Shown: one piece after another, positions 8,511-15,955 of the stretch
Layout of the letters: every line of letters starts with the position of its first letter
Position numbering within the stretch: position 1 is the stretch's first letter
Assembly (NCBI GenBank): GCA_020051235.1
Contig: JAGVJG010000128.1
Span: 1 to 32,975, forward strand
DNA: 32,975 nucleotides
Direction of reading: 5' to 3'
Source: Parachlamydiales bacterium
GTDB lineage: Bacteria; Chlamydiota; Chlamydiia; Chlamydiales; Parachlamydiaceae
Notes under the pieces: model-generated
Seen by the model: only the letters and a program-made list of their open reading frames with translations
What the model was told of the DNA's origin: nothing
The model's database searches: none
Position numbers and translations under genes: made by a program

Positions 8511-8662
8511 TAGTATTGTCCGCCCGGCAGCAGAGGATTGGATTGTTTTTGACGAGTTACGCTTGGATTATTGGTGGATGGAATCAAGCAGCAGTCATCA
8601 TCGGTCGGCATTCTGTAGCAGCTAGCAAGCAATGGCAAAAGGAGAAAAAGAAATTTAATCAT
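8510..8662 (-). CDS. Small predicted lipoprotein (50 aa)
   Basis: A 50-residue frame between the FliO-like and chaperone genes. It begins MIKFLFLLLPLLASC: a basic/hydrophobic signal followed by a lipobox L-A-S-C with Cys15, so the mature lipoprotein would have 36 residues. The rest is polar, with a DDDCC stretch and a PLLPGGQY end. Both ends are locked into the cassette: its ATG overlaps the FliO-like stop (ATGA) and its TAA overlaps the chaperone ATG (TAATG). That double overlap is the main argument that it is a real gene. Function unknown; an envelope-anchored accessory of the FliO-like protein is one possibility. Confidence 0.6.
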   Translation of the reverse strand: MIKFLFLLLPLLASCYRMPTDDDCCLIPSTNNPSVTRQKQSNPLLPGGQY

Positions 8663-9048
8663 AATTGTTCTTTAAAAGTTTTTCCGGTTTCAATCGGTTC
8701 GTCGGATGCATATTCAGCAAGTCGAGTGATGCCATTTGGAGTTTCTCCAACAACAACAGTTCGTCCTTCTATATCGAGCACATATATTACTGATTTGGGA
8801 GATAATGCTCTTCTTTCAATCACTTTAACTATGTTTTCGTCATTGCCCTTTTCAAAACTTCGCTGACTCATTCGTTTAACAAACCAACTCAAAGCAAGAA
8901 GAGCGATGACCATAAAGCTCAAGATCAGGAGCATTTTGAAAAATTCTCCTACAAAGCGGCTATTGTCTAGCTCGACAGGAGGATTTTCTACCACTTCTTG
9001 AGCCCATACAGGCAAAGTCAATAAGAACAGAGGAAGATATTTAATCAT
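8659..9048 (-). CDS. FliO/MopB-like membrane protein
   Basis: 129 residues. A signal-like N-terminus (MIKYLPLFLLTLPVWA) is followed by a periplasmic stretch, one membrane helix at about 33-56 (FFKMLLILSFMVIALLALSW) and a cytosolic small beta domain. That domain reads VIERRALSPKSVIYVLDIEG, then VVVGETPNGITRL, which is the typical FliO pattern (arrangement R-x-x-L-x-P-x-x-x-V, then G-x-T-P). In flagellated bacteria FliO helps assemble the FliP export-gate core; chlamydiae lack flagella but keep some flagellar-type export homologues. It is the first gene of the coupled cassette that includes a T3SS chaperone, so an export-related role is plausible. The family call is moderately secure; the function in this organism is inference. 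Confidence 0.6.
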   Translation of the reverse strand: MIKYLPLFLLTLPVWAQEVVENPPVELDNSRFVGEFFKMLLILSFMVIALLALSWFVKRMSQRSFEKGNDENIVKVIERRALSPKSVIYVLDIEGRTVVVGETPNGITRLAEYASDEPIETGKTFKEQL

Positions 9049-9180
9049 TACTCGCCTTTACTCAATCTTTCGGTTTTAGATTTATCCTCTTGATCCTCAA
9101 TAATGTTGAATATCAGAAGATAAAAACCCAAAACTTTAGATAGTATATATCAGAAAAGATTACTAAATTTACCTAGATTT

Positions 9181-10398
9181 ATGGAAGGATTGATCGCACT
9201 TGATTTGGATGGGACTGTTATTCACGGCTCGCAGCCGATCTCTCCCACCTACGCGCGTTATTTAGAAAATAAAGTAAAAGCCGGATTTAAACTTTTGTTT
9301 ATCTCCGGACGCACGGCTACGTGGATGATAAAGCAGCTCGAAGGGCTTAAGTGTCACTATGATATCGCCGCACAAAATGGCGCAGATCTCATAAAAATGC
9401 CTGAAAAAGAAGTCGTATATAGCGAATCTTTAAATCCGGATCTGATTTCAAAGGCTAAAGCTTTAATCGATCATCCCTTCGTCGTCTATACCGGATTTAA
9501 AGAGGGTGACGCGGTTTACTGGAATCCCTCTAATATCGAGCCGGGGTTAAGAGACTATCTGACTCGTAGAAAAAATTCCTTTAAAGAAAATTGGATAGAG
9601 AAAGAAGCACCCCCAAAAATCACGGCACTAAAATGGATCGGGCCTAAAGAAAAAATTGAAAACATTGCGAAGACGGTAAATGAAGAATTGAATTTACACG
9701 TATCACCCATTAAAGATCCTTTCGATCCTCATTATTACGTGGCTCAGGCGACATCTCCTTTAGCAAATAAAGGGGAGGCATTGAAACGGTATAAAAAATT
9801 GATGAATATTAAAGGCGTAACGCTTGCTGCCGGGGATGATTTGAATGATCTCAGTATGCTTGAAGCGGCCGATATCAAAATTGCCATTCATAGCGCACCG
9901 GAAGCTCTTAAAAAAATTAGTGATATCGTTGCCGAAGATTTAATTGATGGAGTGGAACAGGGACTTTATTTAATTAGGCCTATTTCCACCGTTGGAGTTT
10001 TGATCGTTTCTCATCAAAACCGCCTCTTGTTTGCCAGATCCCACAAGTGGTATCATAAATGGGTTATTCCGGGCGGAAAAGTAGATCCGGGTGAAACGTT
10101 AGAACAAACGGCCTATAGAGAAGTTAAAGAAGAGACAGGACTTACGATTGAGGATGTCCGTTTTGCAAAAACGTGTGAATCCATCTATTCACCCGAATTT
10201 TTCAAAACACGTCATTTTGTGATGCACGACTTTGTTGCAAAACTAGCAAAGGGTTGTGAAGAAAAGGATGTTGTATTGAATGAGGAAGCGCAAGAATACG
10301 GCTGGTTTACTTATGAAGAAGCCATTAAACTCGATCTAATAAGTCCAGGAAAAGAAATATTAAATTGGTGGAATAGTGCTCGGCATCATTGGTTTTGA
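9181..10398 (+). CDS. HAD phosphatase-Nudix hydrolase fusion, candidate dihydroneopterin triphosphate dephosphorylation enzyme
   Basis: 405 residues in two domains. Residues 1-265 are a Cof-type (IIB) HAD phosphatase: motif I LDLDGT with D8 and D10, motif II ISGRT (S42), K197 in ANKGEAL, and motif IV GDDLND at 218-223. Residues 268-405 are a Nudix domain with a complete Nudix box from G299 to L321 (E305, R313, E314, E317, E318, G320). Nudix enzymes cleave pyrophosphate from nucleoside-diphosphate-like substrates; HAD IIB enzymes remove phosphate. The gene overlaps folB by 23 bases, and a FolM/PTR1-like gene follows. In folate synthesis, dihydroneopterin triphosphate must lose pyrophosphate (Nudix step) and then phosphate before FolB acts, so one fused protein could do both. 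This is inference from context. A sugar phosphatase plus housecleaning Nudix is the alternative. Confidence 0.85.
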   Translation: MEGLIALDLDGTVIHGSQPISPTYARYLENKVKAGFKLLFISGRTATWMIKQLEGLKCHYDIAAQNGADLIKMPEKEVVYSESLNPDLISKAKALIDHPFVVYTGFKEGDAVYWNPSNIEPGLRDYLTRRKNSFKENWIEKEAPPKITALKWIGPKEKIENIAKTVNEELNLHVSPIKDPFDPHYYVAQATSPLANKGEALKRYKKLMNIKGVTLAAGDDLNDLSMLEAADIKIAIHSAPEALKKISDIVAEDLIDGVEQGLYLIRPISTVGVLIVSHQNRLLFARSHKWYHKWVIPGGKVDPGETLEQTAYREVKEETGLTIEDVRFAKTCESIYSPEFFKTRHFVMHDFVAKLAKGCEEKDVVLNEEAQEYGWFTYEEAIKLDLISPGKEILNWWNSARHHWF

Positions 10399-10783
10399 AG
10401 ATTTAGAACTCGATTGTGTGATTGGGGTTTTTTCCCATGAAAGGGGATTAAAACAGCGATTGCTTATTGATATTAAAGTTGAAACCGATTTCGGTGAGTC
10501 AATTACCAGTGATCAACTAAGCCACACCCTCGACTATTGCGAAATCTTACGGCTCATTAAAGAAGAAGCCTCTTCTAACTTTAAATTGCTTGAAGCGTTT
10601 GCGCATCATGTAAACCAAAGACTGCTTAGAGAATTGCCTATCACTTGGGTTTGGATTCGGGTTAAGAAACCTTCAGCCAATCCCATGGCACGACATTCAT
10701 TAGTAGAATTAGAATGTTTTAAATTAGGAACAACCCATGAAGTGGACACTTATAACCGGCGGCGCCATCCGGCTCGGCGCTGA
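10376..10783 (+). CDS. folB: Dihydroneopterin aldolase FolB
   Basis: 135 residues from GTG. FolB converts 7,8-dihydroneopterin to 6-hydroxymethyl-dihydropterin and glycolaldehyde. Key regions match E. coli FolB as I remember it: IGVFSHERG against IGVYDWEQ (glutamate present), LDYCEI against LSYADI, LLEAFAHHV with the substrate-binding glutamate, and VWIRVKKPSA against VRIKLSKPGA with the catalytic lysine. The C-terminal ~15 residues after TTHE are basic and lie in the overlap with the next gene (47 bases), so that tail is likely dispensable. Start overlaps the HAD-Nudix gene by 23 bases. Octameric cytosolic enzyme in known examples. Confidence 0.85.
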   Translation: MLGIIGFEDLELDCVIGVFSHERGLKQRLLIDIKVETDFGESITSDQLSHTLDYCEILRLIKEEASSNFKLLEAFAHHVNQRLLRELPITWVWIRVKKPSANPMARHSLVELECFKLGTTHEVDTYNRRRHPARR

Positions 10784-11438
10784 AATTGCACGAGAACTGG
10801 CTAAAAGTGGTTACAACATTGTTATCCATTTCAATAAAAGCAAAACCCCTGCGCAAAAATTGAAGAACGACATTAAGAAAATAGGGGTTCATTGTGAAAT
10901 TATATCGGGAGATTTTAATTCTTCGTCGGCTGTTCAAGATTTTTTAAATCGATACGACTTTGATACCGAAAATTTAATTCACAATGTAGGAAATTTCTTA
11001 ATAGAAGGTCCTCTAGAAACGTCAATGGATAACTGGGAAAATCTATTTCAAACCAATCTTTTTGCCCCGGTCCAAATAACAAAAGAGCTCGTTCCGCAAA
11101 TTATCAAACACAAGGGTAGAATCGTTACGATTGGAGTAACGGGGATTAATACAGCGAGAGCCGACATCAAATCAACCGCTTATACACAAACGAAAACCTC
11201 TTTACTTGGTTTTACAAAAGCACTGGCGGTGGAACTCGCGCCCCGTGGAGTGACAGTAAATATGGTATCACCCGGACAATTAGATAATTCGATCGACTTG
11301 AAAGACCCGTCAAAATTACCTATGAAAAGGGCAGGAAAAACCCGAGATGTAGCGAGAATGGTTAAATTTTTACTCGAGCCTGAATCCAGTTATATAACAG
11401 GTCAAAACATTGAAGTGGCAGGAGCGCTTAGACTGTGA
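10737..11438 (+). CDS. FolM/PTR1-type pteridine reductase-like SDR
   Basis: 233 residues, a classical SDR with catalytic Y149 and K153 (YTQTK) and an N-terminal TGGAIRLG at 7-14. Ordinary FabG-type SDRs have TGxxxGIG; the arginine variant TGxxxRxG is the known hallmark of PTR1 and FolM, which reduce dihydropterins/dihydrofolate with NADPH. An acyl-reductase role is thus less likely. Overlap with folB by 47 bases and GTGA overlap with the next gene place it firmly in a pterin operon. It may act as dihydromonapterin reductase or as a backup dihydrofolate reductase. The C-terminus (SPGQLDN ... GQNIEVAGALRL) is complete. Confidence 0.75.
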   Translation: MKWTLITGGAIRLGAEIARELAKSGYNIVIHFNKSKTPAQKLKNDIKKIGVHCEIISGDFNSSSAVQDFLNRYDFDTENLIHNVGNFLIEGPLETSMDNWENLFQTNLFAPVQITKELVPQIIKHKGRIVTIGVTGINTARADIKSTAYTQTKTSLLGFTKALAVELAPRGVTVNMVSPGQLDNSIDLKDPSKLPMKRAGKTRDVARMVKFLLEPESSYITGQNIEVAGALRL

Positions 11439-12673
11439 ACTTAGCTTTAAAAACGGCACAAAACTTCTATGCCCCTGAAACGGGCTTTGTACACGAAAAT
11501 AAAACCCGCATCCCGATTTACGAAAACCTTTGCTTCATTTTGGCGCTTTTCAAAACAAAAGAGAAAGAAGAGATTGAAAAGGCACTCAAGCTTTTAGAGC
11601 ATATTCTCTACTTTCAAAATGAAAAAGGCTTTTTCCCCGGTTACTTACACGAATTTCCTTATTCCTATAACTCTATGGAAGAGGTAAATCATCTTAAGCC
11701 TTTAAAACAACTCTTAGCATTCAAGTCAGTTATCCCATTCCGTCAAAAATTGATCCACGCGATCGATAAGTTGGAATCGGCTTTAAAAGACTTCTATTTA
11801 GAAAAACAACCGACCTCTTTTAATGCCTATGAATTGCTTAAAGAAATGAACGACTTACCGGCTTTTACGCCTGAGTTGTACAAATGGTGTGACTCTCATT
11901 CTCTTGCTAAAGCAATGTTACGAGGAGAAAAAGGGGAATGGTTGCCTCTTGTTTGGCATACGCCTTCTAAAAGCTATGTAGGTCCTTCATTTAAAGAGCG
12001 TTTTCATGGCCATCGTCCAGAAACAACTTTATTGAGTTTGATGCTGGGTGTCGTTCCTGAAAAACTTGAATTAAATTCCGTTGAAGCGGCTCTTATTGAT
12101 AAAACATTAGAAGCCCCCTCTTTCAAAGCCTTTAAACATGAAGATGAAATAGAAGGCTATCGTTTCGGCATTCTTCAAGAACCCAAATTTGCAATCAGCG
12201 TTTTAGATAAAAACGGTCCTGAACATATTTTTCATCAGCCGGGAGTGCAGCTTCTAAAAATCATGACTCCAAACGGCTCGCTTGTTATTGAAGGCAATAC
12301 AGCCAAGTCTAGTCGTTTCGAGTTTGTGCCGGGAGGCGTCGATCTCTACTTAACTTTAAAAGAAACGGTTGAAGTCGATGATCGCGAAAAGCAACGTGAA
12401 ATTTCTATTTATGCCGATGATCGTTGGGACATTCGTTCGCAAAAAGGCAAAGCTACTTTATTTCATTGGGGCGATCCCATTATTTTTGAAGGGGATATTC
12501 CTATAACTCTTACTTTATCGGTGGAACAAGGACAGGGAGAGTTTGCGACAAGTATTGTTCGAGAAAATAGACCGTCTCAAATCATTCAAAACGAATCCTT
12601 CGATCGCGCAATCAGCTTAAGAACGCTAAGAAGATCTCCTGATCTAACCTTAAAAGCATCTTTTCGCTTATGA
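11435..12673 (+). CDS. Unknown two-domain protein (helical toroid-like plus beta domain)
   Basis: 412 residues from GTG, no signal peptide. Residues about 1-225 are helical, with paired helices and aromatic turns (YLHEFPYSYNSMEEVNHL, SFKERFHGHRPETTLLSLM), as in alpha/alpha-toroid proteins. Residues about 235-412 are beta-rich (RFGILQEPKFAISVL, LVIEGN, VDLYLTLKETVEV). This order recalls polysaccharide-lyase or heparinase-like proteins, but no catalytic signature could be fixed, and I do not recognise the family. It overlaps the pteridine reductase-like gene by four bases (GTGA) and the following gene by four (ATGA), so it is translated with the pterin operon, although its chemistry need not be related. 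Confidence 0.6.
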   Translation: MNLALKTAQNFYAPETGFVHENKTRIPIYENLCFILALFKTKEKEEIEKALKLLEHILYFQNEKGFFPGYLHEFPYSYNSMEEVNHLKPLKQLLAFKSVIPFRQKLIHAIDKLESALKDFYLEKQPTSFNAYELLKEMNDLPAFTPELYKWCDSHSLAKAMLRGEKGEWLPLVWHTPSKSYVGPSFKERFHGHRPETTLLSLMLGVVPEKLELNSVEAALIDKTLEAPSFKAFKHEDEIEGYRFGILQEPKFAISVLDKNGPEHIFHQPGVQLLKIMTPNGSLVIEGNTAKSSRFEFVPGGVDLYLTLKETVEVDDREKQREISIYADDRWDIRSQKGKATLFHWGDPIIFEGDIPITLTLSVEQGQGEFATSIVRENRPSQIIQNESFDRAISLRTLRRSPDLTLKASFRL

Positions 12674-13434
12674 AATGGATTTTGCTTATCCCTTTCTTTC
12701 TATTCGCAAACGATCCCTATATCATTTTCTTGGTAGAAGCGCGTAAGTTAGATGTAAGTTCTAATTCTTCTTTAATTCGATCGATTGCGAAACATCCCTC
12801 CGACGGCTCAAAGAATAGTGACGTGGGTCATGCTTGGATTTACTTTTATGATGGAGAGCAAGTGATTGAAGGGGGGCATTCCGGAGAAACGGGATTTCTT
12901 CAGCCTCGCTACCTAGACGGTGTTTTTCATTTAGCCGAACAAAATGATCCGAATCCAATACGGTATCTTTACACCAGTCAAAAAGATGGTTATTTTGAAA
13001 TAGGCTCGGGCGGTCATCAACCCACCCTTGCCGCCTATATGCCTTTAACCCCGGAGCAAGCCCAATCTATCAAAAACTTAATCTGCTCCTACCCCTTTCA
13101 AAATTATTCAATAGCCGGACGAAGCTGCTGCCACTTTATTGAAGCTATTCTCTTTCTTTTAGGGCACTCTATCGATGCCTCCGAAACCATTACCATTGAC
13201 CCCGTACTCTGCGGAAAGAAAGTTTGGACCGATCCCGTCTATTCAACTCTAACTTTTGGCTCACCCGATCGCCTCCAAAAAGAACTAAAAAGTCTTATTC
13301 TTTTGGAGAAAGCACAGGAGGTATATTTTAAAACTCCCACATGTAAATGCTACTCTCTTCGAAAAACATTTCACGACCTGAGTAAGCTTCCAGAGAGAAC
13401 CCTCAGGTATCTATGGGTTATTTTTAATTCATAA
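12670..13434 (+). CDS. Exported permuted NlpC/P60 (papain-like)-type protein
   Basis: 254 residues. A short signal peptide (MKWILLIPFFLFA) predicts export to the periplasm. H54 lies in VGHAWIYF and C153/C154 in GRSCCHFIEAI. The order His before Cys is that of circularly permuted NlpC/P60 enzymes (LRAT/YiiX/YaeF type), which cut peptide, amide or ester bonds. IEGGHSGE around 66-73 adds a second His. Two further cysteines occur in the tail (TCKCYS). It is the last gene of the 9181-13434 operon, four bases overlapped with the previous gene, and ends three bases before the convergent RidA stop. Candidate substrates are cell-wall peptides or lipids. The fold assignment is inferred from motif spacing only. 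Confidence 0.55.
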   Translation: MKWILLIPFFLFANDPYIIFLVEARKLDVSSNSSLIRSIAKHPSDGSKNSDVGHAWIYFYDGEQVIEGGHSGETGFLQPRYLDGVFHLAEQNDPNPIRYLYTSQKDGYFEIGSGGHQPTLAAYMPLTPEQAQSIKNLICSYPFQNYSIAGRSCCHFIEAILFLLGHSIDASETITIDPVLCGKKVWTDPVYSTLTFGSPDRLQKELKSLILLEKAQEVYFKTPTCKCYSLRKTFHDLSKLPERTLRYLWVIFNS

Positions 13435-13437
13435 ATA

Positions 13438-13824
13438 TTAAGCTAACCCAATACACGAAATCTCGATCGGGGAGTTCAAGGGGAGTGCGCTCACCTGAAC
13501 CGTTTGTCGGGCAGGGGGGATGGAAGAATTAAAACGGGTGGCATAGGCTTCGTTCATTTCTTTAAAGTTCTTTAAGTCAGTCAGAAAAACATCACAACGC
13601 ACAACTTTATCTAAGCTTGAACCTGAGGATTTTAGGATTGCTTCAAGGTGGTCGATCACTTTTAAAGTCATTTCTGCAATGGTGCCTTCCAAGAGTTTTC
13701 CGCTTGAAAGATCTAAGGGGAGTTGACCCGAAACAAAAACGAGATTGTCTGCTTTAACCGCTTGAGAATAAGGGCCTAGTGCTTGAGGGGCGTTTGAGGT
13801 TTCGATCTTTTGGTGTGTTGACAT
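13438..13824 (-). CDS. ridA: RidA (YjgF/YER057c/UK114) enamine/imine deaminase
   Basis: 128 residues, the family's usual length. RidA hydrolyses reactive 2-aminoacrylate-type enamines and forms cytosolic trimers. Family signatures: APQALGPYSQAV near the N-terminus, VFVSGQLP, VVRCDVFLTDL, FNSSIPPARQTVQV with the carboxylate-binding Arg, and IEISCIGLA at the end. The start was set at the ATG at 13824 because AGGAG sits 8 bases before it. An in-frame upstream methionine at 13860 would add 12 atypical residues and lose this ribosome site. Divergent from the AhpD-like gene 47 bases away. Confidence 0.92.
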   Translation of the reverse strand: MSTHQKIETSNAPQALGPYSQAVKADNLVFVSGQLPLDLSSGKLLEGTIAEMTLKVIDHLEAILKSSGSSLDKVVRCDVFLTDLKNFKEMNEAYATRFNSSIPPARQTVQVSALPLNSPIEISCIGLA

Positions 13825-13871
13825 CTCGAGCTCTCCTGGTGTAAACCTAAAGATTATCATAATGAGGGTTT

Positions 13872-14387
13872 ATGTCGCGTGTTCAAACCTACGATCCTAA
13901 AACGATTGTCAATCCCGAGACCAAATCGATGTTTGATCAAGTTTCGAAGAAGTTTGGCCGTGTACCGAATATCTTTCGTAACATGGCGAATTCACCCGCC
14001 GTTTTGAAAGGCTTTCTATCATTAGAAGAAGCAGGCGCTCAAACTTCATTTTCACCCGACTTTAGAGAGCAAATTGCCATAGCAGTGAGTCAAGCCAATC
14101 AATGCTATTATTGCTTAGCCGCGCATTCGGCTTTATTACAATCGCTTCCCAAAACGTCGTCTGATCCTAAAAAAGAAGCGATCCTTTCCTTTGTAGACGT
14201 TTTAGTAAAAAGAAAAGGGCATGTAAGTGACATTGAAGTCGAATCTTTAAAGAATACAGGGGTTAGTGATCAGGAATTAACTGAAATCGTTTTACTTGTA
14301 GCCATTAGTCTATTTAGCAATTATTTCAATTTAGTCACGGATCCGGCCGTTGATTTTCCGGAAGTACAATTAGCAGGAGCAAAATAA
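13872..14387 (+). CDS. AhpD/carboxymuconolactone decarboxylase family peroxidase-like protein
   Basis: 171 residues. The redox motif C78-x-x-C81-x-x-x-H85 (CYYCLAAH) is that of AhpD-type alkylhydroperoxidases. The flanking helices FSPDFREQIAIAVSQAN and the tail VLLVAISLFSNYFN fit the peroxidase-related group. It probably reduces organic hydroperoxides using dithiol chemistry. ATG is preceded by GAGGG. The stop shares a base with the Dps start (TAATG), making a stress operon with Dps and a quinone reductase. Confidence 0.85.
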   Translation: MSRVQTYDPKTIVNPETKSMFDQVSKKFGRVPNIFRNMANSPAVLKGFLSLEEAGAQTSFSPDFREQIAIAVSQANQCYYCLAAHSALLQSLPKTSSDPKKEAILSFVDVLVKRKGHVSDIEVESLKNTGVSDQELTEIVLLVAISLFSNYFNLVTDPAVDFPEVQLAGAK

Positions 14388-14860
14388 TGTCAACGCATAC
14401 CCTACAACCCAAAGTGTGTCACAAAATTGCAGAAGATTTGTCTGTTCTTCTTGCCGATACCTATGTGCTATTTTTAAAAACGCAGAATTTTCACTGGAAT
14501 TTAAAAGATCCACGTTTTCATTCCCTTCATGTGTTTTTTGAAGAGCAGTATAAGGAGCTTCTTGACCAAGTCGATGAAGCGGCCGAGCGTATTCGTATGT
14601 TAGGTGAGCCTACGCCGGGCACAATGAAACACTTTTTAGAGATTACGCAACTTGATGAAGCAGGTCATGGCTTATCGGGCAATGATATGATTAAACATTT
14701 AGCGATTGATCATCAAAGTATTTCCAAATGGCTTTCCGGCAAAATTAAAGAAGCACAAGATTTAGGTGATGAAGGAACGGCTGATTTATATATTAAGCAC
14801 CTCAGAGATCACGACAAAGCCGCTTGGATGTTACAAAGCCACTTGCATGGAGAAATCTGA
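14387..14860 (+). CDS. dps: Dps family ferritin-like DNA-protection protein
   Basis: 157 residues, a single four-helix bundle. The inter-subunit ferroxidase ligands are in the canonical spacing: H36 (NFHWN), H48, D63 and E67 (DEAAERI). Dps dodecamers oxidise Fe(II) with hydrogen peroxide and store iron, limiting Fenton damage. There is no long basic N-terminal tail, so DNA binding of the E. coli type is not evident. One-base overlaps with both neighbours (TAATG before, TGATG after) argue for translation as one unit with the AhpD-like protein and the quinone reductase. Confidence 0.92.
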   Translation: MSTHTLQPKVCHKIAEDLSVLLADTYVLFLKTQNFHWNLKDPRFHSLHVFFEEQYKELLDQVDEAAERIRMLGEPTPGTMKHFLEITQLDEAGHGLSGNDMIKHLAIDHQSISKWLSGKIKEAQDLGDEGTADLYIKHLRDHDKAAWMLQSHLHGEI

Positions 14861-15813
14861 TGAAAGCGATTACATTTGATAAATTCGGCGGTGCAGAGGA
14901 ATTGAAATATAGGGACATAGCAAATCCCGTTGTTAAAGACGATGAAGTGCTAATTAATATCAAATACACCTCTGTAAATCCCATTGATTGGAAAATTCGA
15001 CAAGGTCTCTTTAAAGATAGAATGACGCATAACTTTCCAGTTATTCCGGGTTGGGATGCTGCAGGTAAAATCGCAGAAAAGGGCAAAAACGTTAATAATT
15101 TTAATGTGGGCGATGAGGTCTATGCCTACACTCGAAAAGATGCCGTTAGTGAGGGAACCTATAGCGAATATATTGCTGTACCAAGCAGTTTCGTTTCTTT
15201 AAAACCCAAGAATATAGACTTTGCTCAAGCGGCGGCCATTCCTTTAGTAGGACTCACGGCGTGGCAATCGCTTTTTGATATCGGTAAACTTCAAAAGGGT
15301 CAAACGATCTTAATTCAGGCCGGAGCCGGTGGCGTTGGAAGCTTTGCTATTCAACTCGCTAAATACATTGGCGCAACTGTAATTACCACCACAAGTACCG
15401 CAAACGTTGAATACTGCAAAAAGCTCGGTGCTGATCGTGTCATTGATTACAAAATAGAAAATTTCTCGGAAGTCGTTAAGAAAGCGTATCCCCAAGGTAT
15501 TGACTTTGTGTATGAAATGGTTGGAGGCCAAGTGATGGCCGATTCTGCGCTACTTATTAAAAAGGGCGGGGTCATCGTATCCATCTATCTGCCTTTGGAT
15601 AAAGCAGAAGCGAAACGTCTAGGCATTCGAAGTGAATATTGCTTCGTCAGGCCCAGTGGCGAACAGCTCGCAGAAATCACTAAGCTCATCGATTCAGGGA
15701 AAATACAAATTCCTCAAATCGAGAAAATGTCCTTTAAGGATGCGGCTCGCGCCCAAGAAAAAAATAGGCAAGGACACACTCGAGGCAAAATCGTCCTCGA
15801 AATCAACCCTTAG
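14860..15813 (+). CDS. Zinc-less MDR-type NADPH:quinone oxidoreductase
   Basis: 317 residues from the ATG that overlaps the Dps stop (an upstream in-frame start at 14824 would lie inside dps and was rejected). GroES-like N-domain (NPIDWKIRQG, PGWDAAGKI) and a Rossmann domain with AGAGGVGSFAIQLAK. No structural-zinc cysteines, so it belongs to the quinone reductase/zeta-crystallin side of the medium-chain dehydrogenases. Reduces quinones or enones with NADPH. Third gene of the oxidative-stress unit. Confidence 0.9.
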   Translation: MKAITFDKFGGAEELKYRDIANPVVKDDEVLINIKYTSVNPIDWKIRQGLFKDRMTHNFPVIPGWDAAGKIAEKGKNVNNFNVGDEVYAYTRKDAVSEGTYSEYIAVPSSFVSLKPKNIDFAQAAAIPLVGLTAWQSLFDIGKLQKGQTILIQAGAGGVGSFAIQLAKYIGATVITTTSTANVEYCKKLGADRVIDYKIENFSEVVKKAYPQGIDFVYEMVGGQVMADSALLIKKGGVIVSIYLPLDKAEAKRLGIRSEYCFVRPSGEQLAEITKLIDSGKIQIPQIEKMSFKDAARAQEKNRQGHTRGKIVLEINP

Positions 15814-15823
15814 GAAGAAAAAC

Positions 15824-15948
15824 ACCACAGAGGCACAGAGAACACAGAGATAACACGAGCACACAGAGAGTAACTTTTAGCAGTTAAAGCAAAAAAAAAC
15901 TACTCTGCGTCCTCTTATTTTCTCTGTGTTCTCTCGAGCCTCTGTGGT
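15824..15948. repeat. Intergenic palindrome, CACAGAG subfamily (copy A)
   Basis: Inverted repeat between two convergent genes. Outer arms 15824-15853 and 15914-15948 pair imperfectly. Each arm is itself made of about 9-base units: ACCACAGAG, GCACAGAG, AACACAGAG. A second inner pair (15862-15871 with 15900-15910) continues the stem. The arm is followed by an A-run rather than a T-run, so it does not have the form of an intrinsic terminator. It is the most degenerate of four related copies (see 17871, 20646, 21565). Confidence 0.85.
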
Positions 15949-15955
15949 AAAAAAA

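Noticed and set aside
9049-9180. 33-codon minus frame ending TAATG at the FliO-like start
   Set aside because: The overlap is suggestive, but there is no ATG or GTG, only a TTG without a good ribosome site, and the product is not convincing.
13825-13860. Longer RidA start
   Set aside because: Adds 12 residues foreign to the family and removes the strong AGGAG site before the ATG at 13824.
14802-15086. 94-codon frame antisense to the quinone reductase start
   Set aside because: Overlaps dps end and a well supported reductase; no domain.
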